Source: Veronia pacifica (lineage in GTDB: Bacteria; Pseudomonadota; Gammaproteobacteria; Enterobacterales; Vibrionaceae). From it: DNA of 64,000 bases. Position numbers and translations under genes: made by a program. Positions within the stretch are counted from its first letter, which is position 1, and every line of letters starts with the position of its first letter. The notes beneath the pieces are model-generated. The model was not told the origin of the DNA and searched no databases. It saw nothing but the letters and a program-made list of their open reading frames with translations. Shown here one piece after another: positions 40,887 to 51,111 of the stretch. The DNA lies in NCBI RefSeq assembly GCF_001707825.1, contig NZ_LYBM01000010.1, forward strand, positions 1 to 64,000. The letters are read 5' to 3'.

Positions 40887-42746
40887 ATGCTCATGCGTAA
40901 ATTAACCAATAAGTGCAAAAGTGTATCACGAGTTATCATCTCAATCGCACTAGCAGTTATGCTTGCTGCCTGCGCTACGGCGCCCAAAAAGGAAGAGGTC
41001 GCCAAGTACGATATTACGGTCCCCGCCACAGAGACCTCGACGACTTACTTATTAATGGCAGAAAAAGCCGAGTTGAGTAATCGAACTGATCTGCATTTAT
41101 TAGCATTAAAGGCATTAATCAGTGAAGGCCAATATGGGCAGGCTGAACAGATCGCGGAAAAGCTAGCCTCATCATTACTGACGCCACTGCAACGATCTGA
41201 GCTTCTGCTAAATCAGGCTGAGCTGGCCATTGCAGGGGATAAATTGGCCGTTGCACTTAACAAACTTAATTTTAATCCAGCATGGCAACTTCCATCCAAT
41301 CAGTATCTTCGCTTCCACCTCATCAAGGCAAAAATTTATGAGTTACTGGAGCAAAATACCGACGTAGTTGTGTCTTTAGTTGAAGCCTCCTCATATATGA
41401 CGATCTATGAGCAACAGTCTGTATGGGAGAGAGTTTGGCGTCTATTGGCTCCTATGCCACCCTTTGAGAGTGCAAAACTGGCAAAAAGCACAAATCCTGT
41501 TTTAGCGGGCTGGATTGAGGTATTGGATTTACTCCGACTCAACAGTGGTGATCCAGACAAACAACAACAAGCTCTGATTGATTGGGGGCTGCAAAACCCT
41601 ACCCACCCAGCAGTGAGTTTTCTGACCAATAGCCCATCTCTGATGGCGGACCTTGAACCTTACAGCCCACGTCACATTGCGCTGTTACTTCCATTGAGTG
41701 ATAAATACGCGCAACAGGGGCAGGCACTTCGTGATGGCTTTATTCAATCAATGCTCGACAGTGAAGCCACACCCGGCGTTGAGCCGCCGAAGGTCAGCTT
41801 CTACGACACCAATGCGTTGAGTATGGTTGATATTCACAAGGCGCTGGCGAAGGACAACATTGACTTCGTTATTGGTCCTTTGCAGAAAGACAAAATTGCT
41901 CAGTACTTAGATACAGCGACGCAACGTATTCCAATGCTGGCAATGAATGTACCGCCATCGTCAGACAAGGCAAAAGGCGGAAATATCTGTTACTTCGATC
42001 TTTCTCACGAGCAAGAGGCTGCGCAGGCTGCGCGCTATATCTTCAGTAAAAAGTATCAGTACCCACTCGTTCTGGCACAGGATTCCAGCTATGGAAAAAG
42101 AGTCAGTAGTGCCTTTGCCAAACAATGGGCATCCGAGACGGGAAGACCTGCCCAAGTGGAGTACTTCTCAGATCAGGCGACCATGCAGCGCCGTATCCAG
42201 ACTATTTTCGGCCTGTTTGATAGCCAGAACCGCATTGAGCAGATGAGACAAATACTGAGCCTTGATCTCGAAACCGAGCAGCGCAGTCGCAGAGATGTGG
42301 ATGCGGTATATCTGGTCGCCAGTGCTCGCCAGTTAATGTCGCTCAAGCCTTTCATTGATATCGCTATTAATCCGGATGTCATGCCTCCAAAACTGTTTGC
42401 AAGTTCAAAAAGCAACGGTACTGTCAGTGGTATAGGACAGATCAGTGAAAACGGCGAAGTGAAAGGAGTGTCGTTCAGTGACGTACCGCTTATCATCGAC
42501 CAAAATAACCCGGCAGCCGTGCGCTTCCATCAACTTTGGCCCAGCCAGAAAAATACCTCGACCCGCCTCTATGCCATCGGCATGGATGCCTACCAGTTGA
42601 TTCAAGCTTTACCTCGTATGCAGGCGTCTTCTGATTTCAGACTTCAGGGTCAATCAGGTGAGCTGTCTATGACAGACGGGTGCATTGTTAATCGGTCTTT
42701 GAGCTGGGCGAAATTTGGGGATCAAGGCATTGTTGCCGTGGAGTAA
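40887..42746 (+). CDS. lpoA: Outer-membrane lipoprotein LpoA, activator of PBP1A
   Basis: A 619-residue lipoprotein with a signal peptide ending in the lipobox MLAAC (lipidated Cys29). An N-terminal TPR-like helical domain (about 45-260) is followed by a C-terminal periplasmic-binding-protein fold (about 265-610, beginning HIALLLPLSDKYAQQGQALRDGF). LpoA reaches through the peptidoglycan to stimulate PBP1A. A second ATG two codons on is an alternative start. It is divergent from rsmI and overlaps yraN by 32 bases if yraN uses its TTG. Confidence 0.95.
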   Translation: MLMRKLTNKCKSVSRVIISIALAVMLAACATAPKKEEVAKYDITVPATETSTTYLLMAEKAELSNRTDLHLLALKALISEGQYGQAEQIAEKLASSLLTPLQRSELLLNQAELAIAGDKLAVALNKLNFNPAWQLPSNQYLRFHLIKAKIYELLEQNTDVVVSLVEASSYMTIYEQQSVWERVWRLLAPMPPFESAKLAKSTNPVLAGWIEVLDLLRLNSGDPDKQQQALIDWGLQNPTHPAVSFLTNSPSLMADLEPYSPRHIALLLPLSDKYAQQGQALRDGFIQSMLDSEATPGVEPPKVSFYDTNALSMVDIHKALAKDNIDFVIGPLQKDKIAQYLDTATQRIPMLAMNVPPSSDKAKGGNICYFDLSHEQEAAQAARYIFSKKYQYPLVLAQDSSYGKRVSSAFAKQWASETGRPAQVEYFSDQATMQRRIQTIFGLFDSQNRIEQMRQILSLDLETEQRSRRDVDAVYLVASARQLMSLKPFIDIAINPDVMPPKLFASSKSNGTVSGIGQISENGEVKGVSFSDVPLIIDQNNPAAVRFHQLWPSQKNTSTRLYAIGMDAYQLIQALPRMQASSDFRLQGQSGELSMTDGCIVNRSLSWAKFGDQGIVAVE

Positions 42747-43101
42747 GAAACAAACCGGCGACTATTATGAGCAACAGGCCTGCAGGCACCTAACGAGCTG
42801 TGGGCTTAAAGTGTTAGAGAAAAATGCCCGATTCAGGTACGGCGAGATAGATCTCATCATGATGGATGGCAATTGCATCGTCTTTGTTGAAGTAAAGTTC
42901 CGAAAAAGAAATAATTACGGAGTTGCTGCAGGCGCGATTAGCCGTAAAAAAAGAGAAAGGCTTTACGCCGCAGCTGAGATCTGGCTTGGAAAGCAGGGTA
43001 GAAACAGTATTCATACAGAATTCAGATTTGATGCCATCACATTTGATGGAGATGTTAATTCAATCAACTGGATAAAGAATTTCGCAATTGAAGGGTTTTA
43101 A
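42715..43101 (+). CDS. yraN: UPF0102 protein YraN, Holliday-junction-resolvase-like fold
   Basis: A 128-residue protein with a restriction-endonuclease-like core: Glu in the first helix region, GEIDLIM (Glu and Asp), and FVEVKFR (ExK). This is the PD-(D/E)xK pattern of the UPF0102 family. Its substrate is not known. No ATG is available before the conserved region, so a TTG start is used; TTG codons at 42715, 42730 and 42733 are all possible. The first overlaps lpoA. diaA begins directly after the stop. Confidence 0.88.
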   Translation: MGIKALLPWSKKQTGDYYEQQACRHLTSCGLKVLEKNARFRYGEIDLIMMDGNCIVFVEVKFRKRNNYGVAAGAISRKKRERLYAAAEIWLGKQGRNSIHTEFRFDAITFDGDVNSINWIKNFAIEGF

Positions 43102-43694
<593 letters not shown>

Positions 43695-43695
<1 letters not shown>

Positions 43696-44249
43696 TGCGA
43701 CTTCATCTGGTCTTTCTGATTGTTCTTGCAACGTTATCAGGCTGTTCAGCTATCTATACCAAAGACACTCGCTCATCATCCATCGAATGGAATGACAGTA
43801 AAGTCGTTATTGGCATCGCAGGTATCGTCAACAAGGCACCTTTCAAGGGGCAGATCAGGGCAAATGCCGTGTCGTATGAAGGTAATGTGCTTATCGTTGG
43901 TCAGGCTGTTAATGATGAAATCAGGCAACAGTTCATTGCCAAAGTTAAGAAACTCAATAACGTTGGACAGGTATTCGATAAATTGCGTGTCAGGCCACTT
44001 CTAACACTGCAGGAAATTAGTAAAGACACTTGGATAACGACTAAGGTTAAGTCTTCATTGATTGCTAGTAAGAAGCTGAACGATATTTATATTCAGGTAC
44101 TGACTGAGGATGGAGAGGTATTCTTAATGGGATATGTTTCTAATCAACAGGCTGACATGGCAACTGAAATTGCGAGGAATATTTCCGGGGTTAAGCGGGT
44201 TATCAAAGGCTTTAACTATGTTGAAGACAGTGCAACCAGTGAAGATTGA
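43695..44249 (+). CDS. dolP: Outer-membrane lipoprotein DolP (dual BON domains)
   Basis: A 184-residue lipoprotein: signal peptide with lipobox LSGC (Cys17), then two BON domains (about 40-105 and 112-180), the second ending GVKRVIKGFNYVE. DolP (YraP) binds anionic phospholipids, marks the division site and supports outer-membrane integrity. The ATG at 43695 overlaps the diaA stop; a TTG one codon earlier is unlikely. Confidence 0.94.
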
Positions 44250-44424
44250 CCGACAGACAATAGTGCTGAATGATCTGTTGTAGCGTTGAAAAGCCACAGA
44301 ATCATAGCGCTTTCCGTTATGAGATATTTCAATCTGCTAAATTTTTTGGATATTTTCGTTGCTAAAAACTCAGACTTCTATCCGAGAGGAATGACACGGT
44401 CGCGCGAATCTACTCGTAACCAAA

Positions 44425-44456
44425 GACAAAAAACGCAGCATAAGCTGCGTTTTTCC
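44425..44456. terminator. Bidirectional terminator between dolP and sspB
   Basis: AAAACGCAGC-ATAA-GCTGCGTTTTT with A and T runs lies between the convergent ends of dolP and sspB. The 175 bases between dolP and this hairpin hold nothing recognisable. Confidence 0.85.
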
Positions 44457-44483
44457 ATTGAGCTGACGGAAACTAGCTGGCAG

Positions 44484-45008
44484 TTACTTAACTACTGTCA
44501 GCGTCGGTCTGCCTTTAGACTTTTTAGGCGCTTCCGGGTCAGGGGCAGTATCTGTTGCATCCTGTTCACTGTCGTCTTCTACTTTGACAGCATCAACAGC
44601 TTCCATAGTAGGCTCTTCTTCAACAACATCGTAACCTTCAACGGGTTCTTCAACTACGTGCTCTGCTGAAGCTGCTTCATAAGCCTCTTCTGGCTCGAAC
44701 ATAGTCCCTGCTCCATTTTCTCTCGCATAAATGGCGAGTACGGCGGAGAGAGGAACCTGAACCTCCATAGGACGGCCACCAAAGCGCGCGCTGAAAACGA
44801 CATGATCGTTGCCGAGAGATAAGTTGCCCACAGCTCTCGGCGCAATGTTTAGAACGATTTGTCCATCCTGAACATATTCGAGCGGCACAATAACGTCGTC
44901 CTGCTCGGCATCAACAACCAGATGAGGGGTCAGATCATTATCCAGAATCCAGTCGTAGAAGGCTCTAAGCATATAGGGCCGACGGGGAGTCAGGGATATG
45001 TCGCTCAT
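44484..45008 (-). CDS. sspB: ClpXP protease adaptor SspB
   Basis: A 174-residue adaptor that delivers ssrA-tagged proteins and RseA to ClpXP. It has an N-terminal substrate-binding fold (YMLRAFYDWILDNDLTPHLVVD), a long acidic flexible linker (about 110-160), and the conserved ClpX-docking tail GRPTLTVVK. The ATG at 45008 is chosen because it starts the family domain; it lies one base after the sspA stop codon. Confidence 0.95.
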   Translation of the reverse strand: MSDISLTPRRPYMLRAFYDWILDNDLTPHLVVDAEQDDVIVPLEYVQDGQIVLNIAPRAVGNLSLGNDHVVFSARFGGRPMEVQVPLSAVLAIYARENGAGTMFEPEEAYEAASAEHVVEEPVEGYDVVEEEPTMEAVDAVKVEDDSEQDATDTAPDPEAPKKSKGRPTLTVVK

Positions 45009-45009
45009 A

Positions 45010-45648
45010 TTATTGTCCTGCAAGACGCATTTCGCGCTCAGCTTCTGTAAGTGAAGCAAGGAATGAGTCACGTTCAAAAACGCGTGCCATATATGCTTTC
45101 ACTTCTTTCGAACCCGGACCGCTAAGTTCAATACCCATTACAGGTAAACGCCATAGCAGCGGAGCCAGATAACAATCCACTAGGCTGAATTCTTCGTTCA
45201 TAAAGAATGGATATTCAGCGAATACAGGTGCCAGTGCCAGCAGTTCTTCGCGCAGTTGGTGACGAGCACGCTCTGCTTCTTCTGCATTGCCTTTTTCGAT
45301 TTTTTCAGCCAGCGAATACCAGTTTTTCTCAATGCGGAACATCATTAGACGGCTGTTACCGCGGGCAACAGGATAAACAGGCATCAAAGGTGGGTGAGGA
45401 AAACGCTCATCCAAGTATTCCATGATGATGTTAGCGTTGTACAGAGCCAGCTCGCGATCAACAAGGGTCGGTACTGAATTGTACGGGTTTAGATCAAGCA
45501 AATCCTCTGGCAGGTTGTTTGGATCAACCAGTTCGATCTCAAAGGTTACGCCTTTCTCAGCGAGAACTATACGCACCTGATGGCTATACATGTCTGATGC
45601 GTCAGAGTACAACGTCATCACCGAGCGTTTATTGGCAGCAACAGCCAT
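45010..45648 (-). CDS. sspA: Stringent starvation protein A
   Basis: A 212-residue glutathione-transferase-like protein without GST activity in the family; it binds sigma70 RNA polymerase and affects stress and virulence gene transcription. The N-terminal thioredoxin-like domain begins SVMTLYSDASDMYSHQVRIVLAEKG, with NSVPTLVDRELALY; the C-terminal helical domain follows. It forms an operon with sspB. Confidence 0.96.
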   Translation of the reverse strand: MAVAANKRSVMTLYSDASDMYSHQVRIVLAEKGVTFEIELVDPNNLPEDLLDLNPYNSVPTLVDRELALYNANIIMEYLDERFPHPPLMPVYPVARGNSRLMMFRIEKNWYSLAEKIEKGNAEEAERARHQLREELLALAPVFAEYPFFMNEEFSLVDCYLAPLLWRLPVMGIELSGPGSKEVKAYMARVFERDSFLASLTEAEREMRLAGQ

Positions 45649-45673
45649 TAACCCCTCCAGAATGTTTCATTTA

Positions 45674-45702
45674 CAGAAAGTAAAGGGGGCACTTGCCCCC
45701 AT
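45674..45702 (-). terminator. Terminator after petC
   Basis: Minus-strand GGGGGC-AAGT-GCCCCC hairpin followed by TTTACTTT, between petC and sspA. Confidence 0.8.
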
Positions 45703-45737
45703 TTGATTTAGGATCAGTAACTCACTAGGGTAACCGA

Positions 45738-46475
45738 TCAATGTACATCACGCCAATACTCTTTCTTCAGCAAAATTGACAAGATCATAAAAATAACGAG
45801 AAACCCCATTACCCAATAACCTAGACTCTGACGCTCAAGTTTCATTGGCTCTCCAGAGTATTCGAGGAAGTTCACAAGATCACGAACTGCATTGTCGTAC
45901 TCATCGGGGCTCAGTTCACCATTGCCCAAAGATTCAATTCCTTGAAACTCCTCAACCATCTCGCCATCAAGTAATACTTTTTTGTATGTTTTAACTGGCG
46001 TTCCCTGAAGCTCCTCAAGCACGTGTGGCATGCCTACACTGGGGAAAACGGTATTATTAACCCCGAATGGACGGGATTCGTCAGCGTAGAAAGAACGAAG
46101 ATAGGTATATACCCAGTCAGTTCCCCGAACACGCGCGACCAGTGTTAGGTCAGGCGCTGGAGCCCCAAAATACGTAGCTGCATCCGAAGTAGAAATCGCA
46201 TTTTTCATCAGATCGCCTATTTTAGCATCCGGATCAAACATGAGATGCTCCATCATCAGATTCTTGGGGATGCCTAAGTCTTCTGCAACTCGCTCATAGC
46301 GCTGATATTGCGTTGCATGGCAGCCAAAACAGTAATTCATAAACAGTCTGGCGCCATTTTGTAGCGAACCTTTGTCCGTTAAATCATTGTTTGCGCTGTC
46401 GAGCGGAACACTTGAACCTGCAGCCAAAACCATAGTTGGCAACAGGGCGAATAACATTACAATCCATTTCTTCAT
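45738..46475 (-). CDS. petC: Ubiquinol-cytochrome c reductase, cytochrome c1
   Basis: A 245-residue exported c-type cytochrome of the bc1 complex. It has a signal peptide (about 1-18), heme attachment CFGCH, a distal Met in the C-terminal half, and a C-terminal membrane anchor (about 220-238). It passes electrons from the Rieske centre to soluble cytochrome c. The ATG at 46475 overlaps the petB stop (ATGA). The open frame further upstream runs inside petB and is rejected. Confidence 0.95.
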   Translation of the reverse strand: MKKWIVMLFALLPTMVLAAGSSVPLDSANNDLTDKGSLQNGARLFMNYCFGCHATQYQRYERVAEDLGIPKNLMMEHLMFDPDAKIGDLMKNAISTSDAATYFGAPAPDLTLVARVRGTDWVYTYLRSFYADESRPFGVNNTVFPSVGMPHVLEELQGTPVKTYKKVLLDGEMVEEFQGIESLGNGELSPDEYDNAVRDLVNFLEYSGEPMKLERQSLGYWVMGFLVIFMILSILLKKEYWRDVH

Positions 46476-47737
46476 TTGTAACTCACCCTCTCCGGCAGCG
46501 GTCTCGTTGCTTCGTTCTTGCTGTACACAAATAAGAGAACAAAGAACATGAAGTACCCAAAGCTGAAGATCTGCGCCATCAGCGTGTAGGTTGGCGTCGC
46601 AGGCAATGCACCAAGAATGCCCAGACCAATAAAGCACACAATGAACTGTGCAATATTTGCAAGATGCCAACCACTGCGGTAACGGTAAGATCGTACTTTA
46701 CAACGGTCTAACCAGGGCAGCAGGAAGAGAACGACAATGGATGCCCCCATAGCTATAACACCAAGCAGCTTGTCCGGGACAGCGCGCAAAATCGCGTAGA
46801 AGGGAGTGAAGTACCAAACTGGAGCGATATGTTCTGGCGTTTTGAGCGGATTCGCAGCCTCAAAATTAGGCGGTTCTAGGAAATATCCGCCCATTTCAGG
46901 GTTAAAGAAGAGAACATAACTAAATAGCAGGCCAAAACCAGAAATTCCGATGAGGTCTTTGACCGTGCCATAAGGGTGGAAAGGAATCGAATCGATAATG
47001 TCATATTTTTTGGTGTAGTACTCGTGAAACGGAAAACGAGTTTTGTATCCCTCTCCCTTCGAGCCTTTAGGGAGCTTCGTCTCTATACCGTCAGGGTTGT
47101 TAGACCCCACTTCATGCAGAGCAAGCACGTGCAATACGACCAGTAATAAGAGCACTATCGGCAGGGCAATAACGTGAAGAGCAAAGAAACGATTCAGAGT
47201 CGCGCCTGAGATAACATAGTCACCACGAATCCAAAGCGTTAAATCATCACCAATGACAGGGATCGCACCGAATAATGAAATGATAACCTGCGCGCCCCAA
47301 TATGACATTTGCCCCCATGGCAGAAGGTAGCCCATAAAAGCTTCAGCCATCAGCACCAAAAAGATCAACATACCGAATACCCACAATAATTCGCGTGGTT
47401 TCTGATATGACCCGTAGATCAAGGCACGGAACATGTGGAGATAGACGACGACAAAAAACGCGGATGCACCCGTTGAGTGCATGTATCTGAGTAACCAGCC
47501 GTACTCAACATCCCTCATGATGTATTCAATGGACGCAAACGCTCCATCTGCTGAGGGGTTGTAGTTCATTGTTAACCATATACCTGTAAGTATCTGATTA
47601 ACCAAAACCAACATTGCCAGTGAACCGAAAAGGTACCAAAAGTTAAAGTTTTTCGGCATCGGATATTCGGACAAATGCTTTTTATATGCATTCATCGATG
47701 GAAGACGTTTCTCAAACCAATTAGCAATACTTTCCAT
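46472..47737 (-). CDS. petB: Ubiquinol-cytochrome c reductase, cytochrome b
   Basis: A 421-residue integral membrane subunit with about eight helices that holds hemes bL and bH through paired histidines in helices B and D. The Qo-site motif is present as TPEHIAPVWYF (PEWY variant; here the Glu is replaced within the family pattern PVWYF). It is complete for the single-chain proteobacterial form. The start overlaps the petA stop (TAATG). Confidence 0.96.
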   Translation of the reverse strand: MESIANWFEKRLPSMNAYKKHLSEYPMPKNFNFWYLFGSLAMLVLVNQILTGIWLTMNYNPSADGAFASIEYIMRDVEYGWLLRYMHSTGASAFFVVVYLHMFRALIYGSYQKPRELLWVFGMLIFLVLMAEAFMGYLLPWGQMSYWGAQVIISLFGAIPVIGDDLTLWIRGDYVISGATLNRFFALHVIALPIVLLLLVVLHVLALHEVGSNNPDGIETKLPKGSKGEGYKTRFPFHEYYTKKYDIIDSIPFHPYGTVKDLIGISGFGLLFSYVLFFNPEMGGYFLEPPNFEAANPLKTPEHIAPVWYFTPFYAILRAVPDKLLGVIAMGASIVVLFLLPWLDRCKVRSYRYRSGWHLANIAQFIVCFIGLGILGALPATPTYTLMAQIFSFGYFMFFVLLFVYSKNEATRPLPERVSYK

Positions 47738-48327
47738 TATGCCACCCCATCGTCAGCGCCCACCAATATGCGGGTCTCACTCAAGTATGTGTAGGGAGGA
47801 ACGAACAGGTTGAGCGGAGCAGGAACACTCTGAAACACACGACCTGCCATATCGAATTTGGAGCCATGACAAGGGCAAAAAAAACCTGAGGCCACACCGT
47901 TTACTTGTTCGCTAAAAGTGTCTGGAAGATAGGTAGGCGAACAGCCAAGGTGGGTGCAAATGCCAACAGCAACAAAAATCTCTGGTTTTACAGATCGATA
48001 ACTGTTGGAGGCGTAACTGGGTTGCTGAGGTTCTTCGGATGAGGGATCGCGTAGCTGAGAGTCAAGTGAGGGTAATTGATCAAGTATCGCCTGACTTCGT
48101 CTTACAACCCAAACAGGTTTACCACGCCACTCGACGCGAACCATCTGTCCTTGTTCTAGTTTGCTTATATCGACTTCAACTGGAGCTCCGGCAGCTTTGG
48201 CTTTTGCGCTCGGATTCCATGACTTTATAAAAGGCACAGCGACGGCAATCGCCCCCACGCCACCTACGACTGATGTCGTGGCGGTAAGGAAACGGCGTCG
48301 GCTGGAGTTTACTGGCACATTGCTCAT
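47737..48327 (-). CDS. petA: Ubiquinol-cytochrome c reductase, Rieske iron-sulfur subunit
   Basis: A 196-residue Rieske protein with a Tat-type N-terminus (SSRRRFLTATTSVVGG) that also acts as membrane anchor. The 2Fe-2S cluster motifs are CTHLGC and CPCHGS. First gene of the petABC operon. The ATG at 48327 gives a normal Tat leader; the nine codons upstream are not conserved. A good sigma70-type promoter lies about 140 bases upstream. Confidence 0.96.
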   Translation of the reverse strand: MSNVPVNSSRRRFLTATTSVVGGVGAIAVAVPFIKSWNPSAKAKAAGAPVEVDISKLEQGQMVRVEWRGKPVWVVRRSQAILDQLPSLDSQLRDPSSEEPQQPSYASNSYRSVKPEIFVAVGICTHLGCSPTYLPDTFSEQVNGVASGFFCPCHGSKFDMAGRVFQSVPAPLNLFVPPYTYLSETRILVGADDGVA

Positions 48328-48464
48328 CCAACATTCTCCCATGTGCTCCCGCACGGATTTGTATTTATGTCCCTATGCGTCCCTGGAGCTTGTGGCTTAG
48401 AAAGGGTAATGCGACCGATTTTTTACGTTATATGGCATCGAAAGTACGCATTCCCATCGCTTGA

Positions 48465-48493
48465 ATCATAAATAAAACCCTACTTTTTGACAA
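48465..48493 (-). promoter_or_regulatory. Candidate sigma70 promoter for petABC
   Basis: On the minus strand TTGTCA (48493-48488) and TATGAT (48470-48465) are separated by exactly 17 bases; each hexamer has five of six consensus bases. This predicts a 5' leader of about 130 bases before petA. The rest of the spacer (48328-48649) holds no gene. Confidence 0.7.
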
Positions 48494-48649
48494 GGTAAAG
48501 CTACTTTTTTGTAACAAATGTGATGTCAGCACAGATTAAGTGTTTAAAAGGGACAAACCGCCGCTTTTACTGGGAATTTTGCAAGTATAGAACAACGAAA
48601 GCGGGATATTGAGGGGCTATGACAAGGCGCGGTTGTTAAAGGAATGTAT

Positions 48650-48681
48650 AAAAAAAGCCTGACATTGAAGCCAGGCTTTTT
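48650..48681 (-). terminator. Terminator after rpsI
   Basis: Minus-strand AAAGCCTGGCTTCAATGTCAGGCTTTTTTT: stem AAAGCCTG / CAGGCTTT with a T-run, about 35 bases after the rpsI stop. Confidence 0.85.
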
Positions 48682-48716
48682 CGAATCCAAATTCCGGGAC
48701 AAAGCCCGAAGCGAAA

Positions 48717-49118
<402 letters not shown>

Positions 49119-49547
49119 TTAGATGTCTAGTACTTTCGGTTGTTGAGCCGTGTGCTTGTGCTCAGCGCCCGCGTAAACTTTCAGTTTACGGAACATGGCA
49201 CGACCTAGAGGACCGCGTGGCAGCATGCCTTTAACAGCAAGCTCGATAACCATCTCTGGCTTCTTAGCGATCAGCTTGTCGAAGCTGATTGACTTGATGC
49301 CACCAATGTAGCCAGTGTGGCTGTAGTACATCTTGTCAGTAGTTTTCGCACCAGTAACAGTTACTTTTTCTGCGTTGATAACTACGATGTAGTCACCAGT
49401 GTCAACGTGCGGAGTGTACTCCGGCTTATGCTTACCACGTAGACGTGATGCAATCTCAGTTGCGATACGACCCAGAGTTTTGCCTTCTGCGTCTACAACA
49501 TACCAGTCGCGTTTTACGGTTTCTGGTTTAGCAACGAAAGTTTTCAT
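49119..49547 (-). CDS. rplM: 50S ribosomal protein L13
   Basis: A 142-residue early-assembly 50S protein. It starts [20 protein letters not shown] and has the central [12 protein letters not shown] and MLPRGPLGR motifs. In E. coli L13 represses its own operon by binding the rplM leader; a structured leader is visible upstream here. Confidence 0.98.
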   Translation of the reverse strand: MKTFVAKPETVKRDWYVVDAEGKTLGRIATEIASRLRGKHKPEYTPHVDTGDYIVVINAEKVTVTGAKTTDKMYYSHTGYIGGIKSISFDKLIAKKPEMVIELAVKGMLPRGPLGRAMFRKLKVYAGAEHKHTAQQPKVLDI

Positions 49548-49688
49548 GCTAATAAATACCCGATTCTAAAATAAATTTCACTTAAGGAGCCAGTGGCTCC
49601 CACTGTTAAGAGTCCATTCAACACCCCTTCGAGTGGTGGTACCCTCGGCCGTAGCCTTTCAACAGTAACGGTGGGTCGGCGGATTATA
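49548..49688 (-). promoter_or_regulatory. rplM-rpsI promoter and structured leader
   Basis: A perfect -10 TATAAT (minus, 49688-49683), with GTGATT 17 bases upstream as -35, predicts a leader of about 130 bases. The leader can fold: a hairpin GGAGCC-ACT-GGCTCC (49600-49586) close to the start codon, and a long-range stem ACTGTT (49666-49661) with AACAGT (49607-49602). That stem encloses a CACC...GGTG hairpin. This is consistent with L13 autogenous control, which is known for E. coli but inferred here. Confidence 0.65.
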
Positions 49689-49783
49689 GGGTACGCTGGG
49701 GAAAAAATCACCTTTTTTCACCAAAAATACACGCTTTTTTGTCTCGCCATCTTGAAAGCATGACTAATCATCTTTTTGTCACG

Positions 49784-50893
49784 TTAGGGGAGATGTTCTA
49801 ATGCCAGATAATCATGGCTTTGCATTTCATTCAGTCTTGATAGACAACGCTTAAACTCAAATGACAACCTGCCACCTGAGTACAGTTTTTCTGCAGGAAC
49901 AGCAGCTGAAATGATAAGTTTGACATTGCGTTCATAAAACTCGTCCACCATAGCAATAAAGCGCCGTGTTGCATCATCGTTCTCCACGCCCATTTGCGGG
50001 ACCTCAGACAACAATACCGTATGATAAAGGCGAGCAATTTCAATGTAGTCGGCTTGTGATCTCGGGCTGTCGCAGAGCGCATCAAAGGAAAAATGCACTA
50101 CGCCCTCCGCGACACGTCGGACATCAATTTGGCGGTTGTTAATGCAAATATGACTATTAAGACGAAGAGGTTCAGTGGCTAACTGGCTAAAATATTGCGC
50201 CAAATTCTGTTCCGCTTTTTCATCTAACGGCGAGTGATAAATTTCTGCCTGCTCTAAGGTTCTTAGTCGATAATCTGTGCCCGAATCGACATTCACAATC
50301 TCGCAGTTCTTATTGATAAGCGCGATTGCAGGTAAGAAGCGTGCTCGCTGCAAACCATTGCGGTAGAGCTCATCAGGTATGATATTCGATGTAGCAACCA
50401 GACATATTCCTCTGGCGAACAATGCCTCAAGCAAGGTTCCCAAAATCATGGCATCAGTGATATCAGAAACAAAAAACTCGTCAAAACACAAAATCTTTGT
50501 TTCATGCGCGAGTTTGTCTGCCACCTTCTCAAGCGGATCACTTTCGCCGTCAAGTAATCTGAGTTCTTGATGAATGCGGTGCATGAAGCGATGGAAATGC
50601 ATTCGCATTTTGTTCTCAAAAGGCAGTGACTCGTAGAAAAGATCGACTAAATAGGTTTTACCTCGCCCGACCCCTCCCCAAAAATAAAGTCCTAACTCAG
50701 GTTCTTTTGAGGAGTGCCTTTTTTTCTGACTGGTGAATGGCCATCGGAAGATGCTTTTTTTGCTCTCGGTTTCTGTTTCTTTGATCAGTCGATGATACAA
50801 ATCATCTAACTTTTCTACTGCCATTTGCTGTGCAGGATCGTGGTAAAAATCAGGTTTCTCCAGATCTTTTCGGTAAAACTCAATTGGCGTCAT
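49784..50893 (-). CDS. zapE: Cell division ATPase ZapE (AFG1-like)
   Basis: A 369-residue AAA-type ATPase with Walker A GGVGRGKT, Walker B ILCFDEFFVSDITDAM and sensor segment LVATSNI. In E. coli ZapE associates with FtsZ at constriction, notably under low oxygen. The ATG at 50893 gives a normal N-terminus (TPIEFYRKDLE); eight codons further upstream are not conserved. It lies upstream of rplM, divergent from zapG. Confidence 0.95.
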   Translation of the reverse strand: MTPIEFYRKDLEKPDFYHDPAQQMAVEKLDDLYHRLIKETETESKKSIFRWPFTSQKKRHSSKEPELGLYFWGGVGRGKTYLVDLFYESLPFENKMRMHFHRFMHRIHQELRLLDGESDPLEKVADKLAHETKILCFDEFFVSDITDAMILGTLLEALFARGICLVATSNIIPDELYRNGLQRARFLPAIALINKNCEIVNVDSGTDYRLRTLEQAEIYHSPLDEKAEQNLAQYFSQLATEPLRLNSHICINNRQIDVRRVAEGVVHFSFDALCDSPRSQADYIEIARLYHTVLLSEVPQMGVENDDATRRFIAMVDEFYERNVKLIISAAVPAEKLYSGGRLSFEFKRCLSRLNEMQSHDYLALEHLP

Positions 50894-51111
50894 GACGAAA
50901 CAAAACCTCGTTTTCAACTTAAATCAGGCAATTACTGCCTAAGCTCCATGTCCGAATCAATAGTACCACGGGGTTATTTTGCCATGTATAGTAAAAGGGT
51001 AAGTGAAAACATTTTATACCTCTGAAACATCTCGATGAGCAGAATGATCGCTTCATCAAAGGTGTTGAGTAAAACACATCATTTTTTAACGTTGACGAAC
51101 AAGGAGCAGTT

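Noticed and set aside
46476-46670. N-terminal extension of petC rich in Cys
   Set aside because: It reads through the end of petB in another frame. The true petC start with a signal peptide is the ATG at 46475.
48518-48540. Possible CRP site (AAATGTGATGTCAGCACAGATT) upstream of petA
   Set aside because: The two half-sites are one base too close for the TGTGA-N6-TCACA consensus and the right half is poor.
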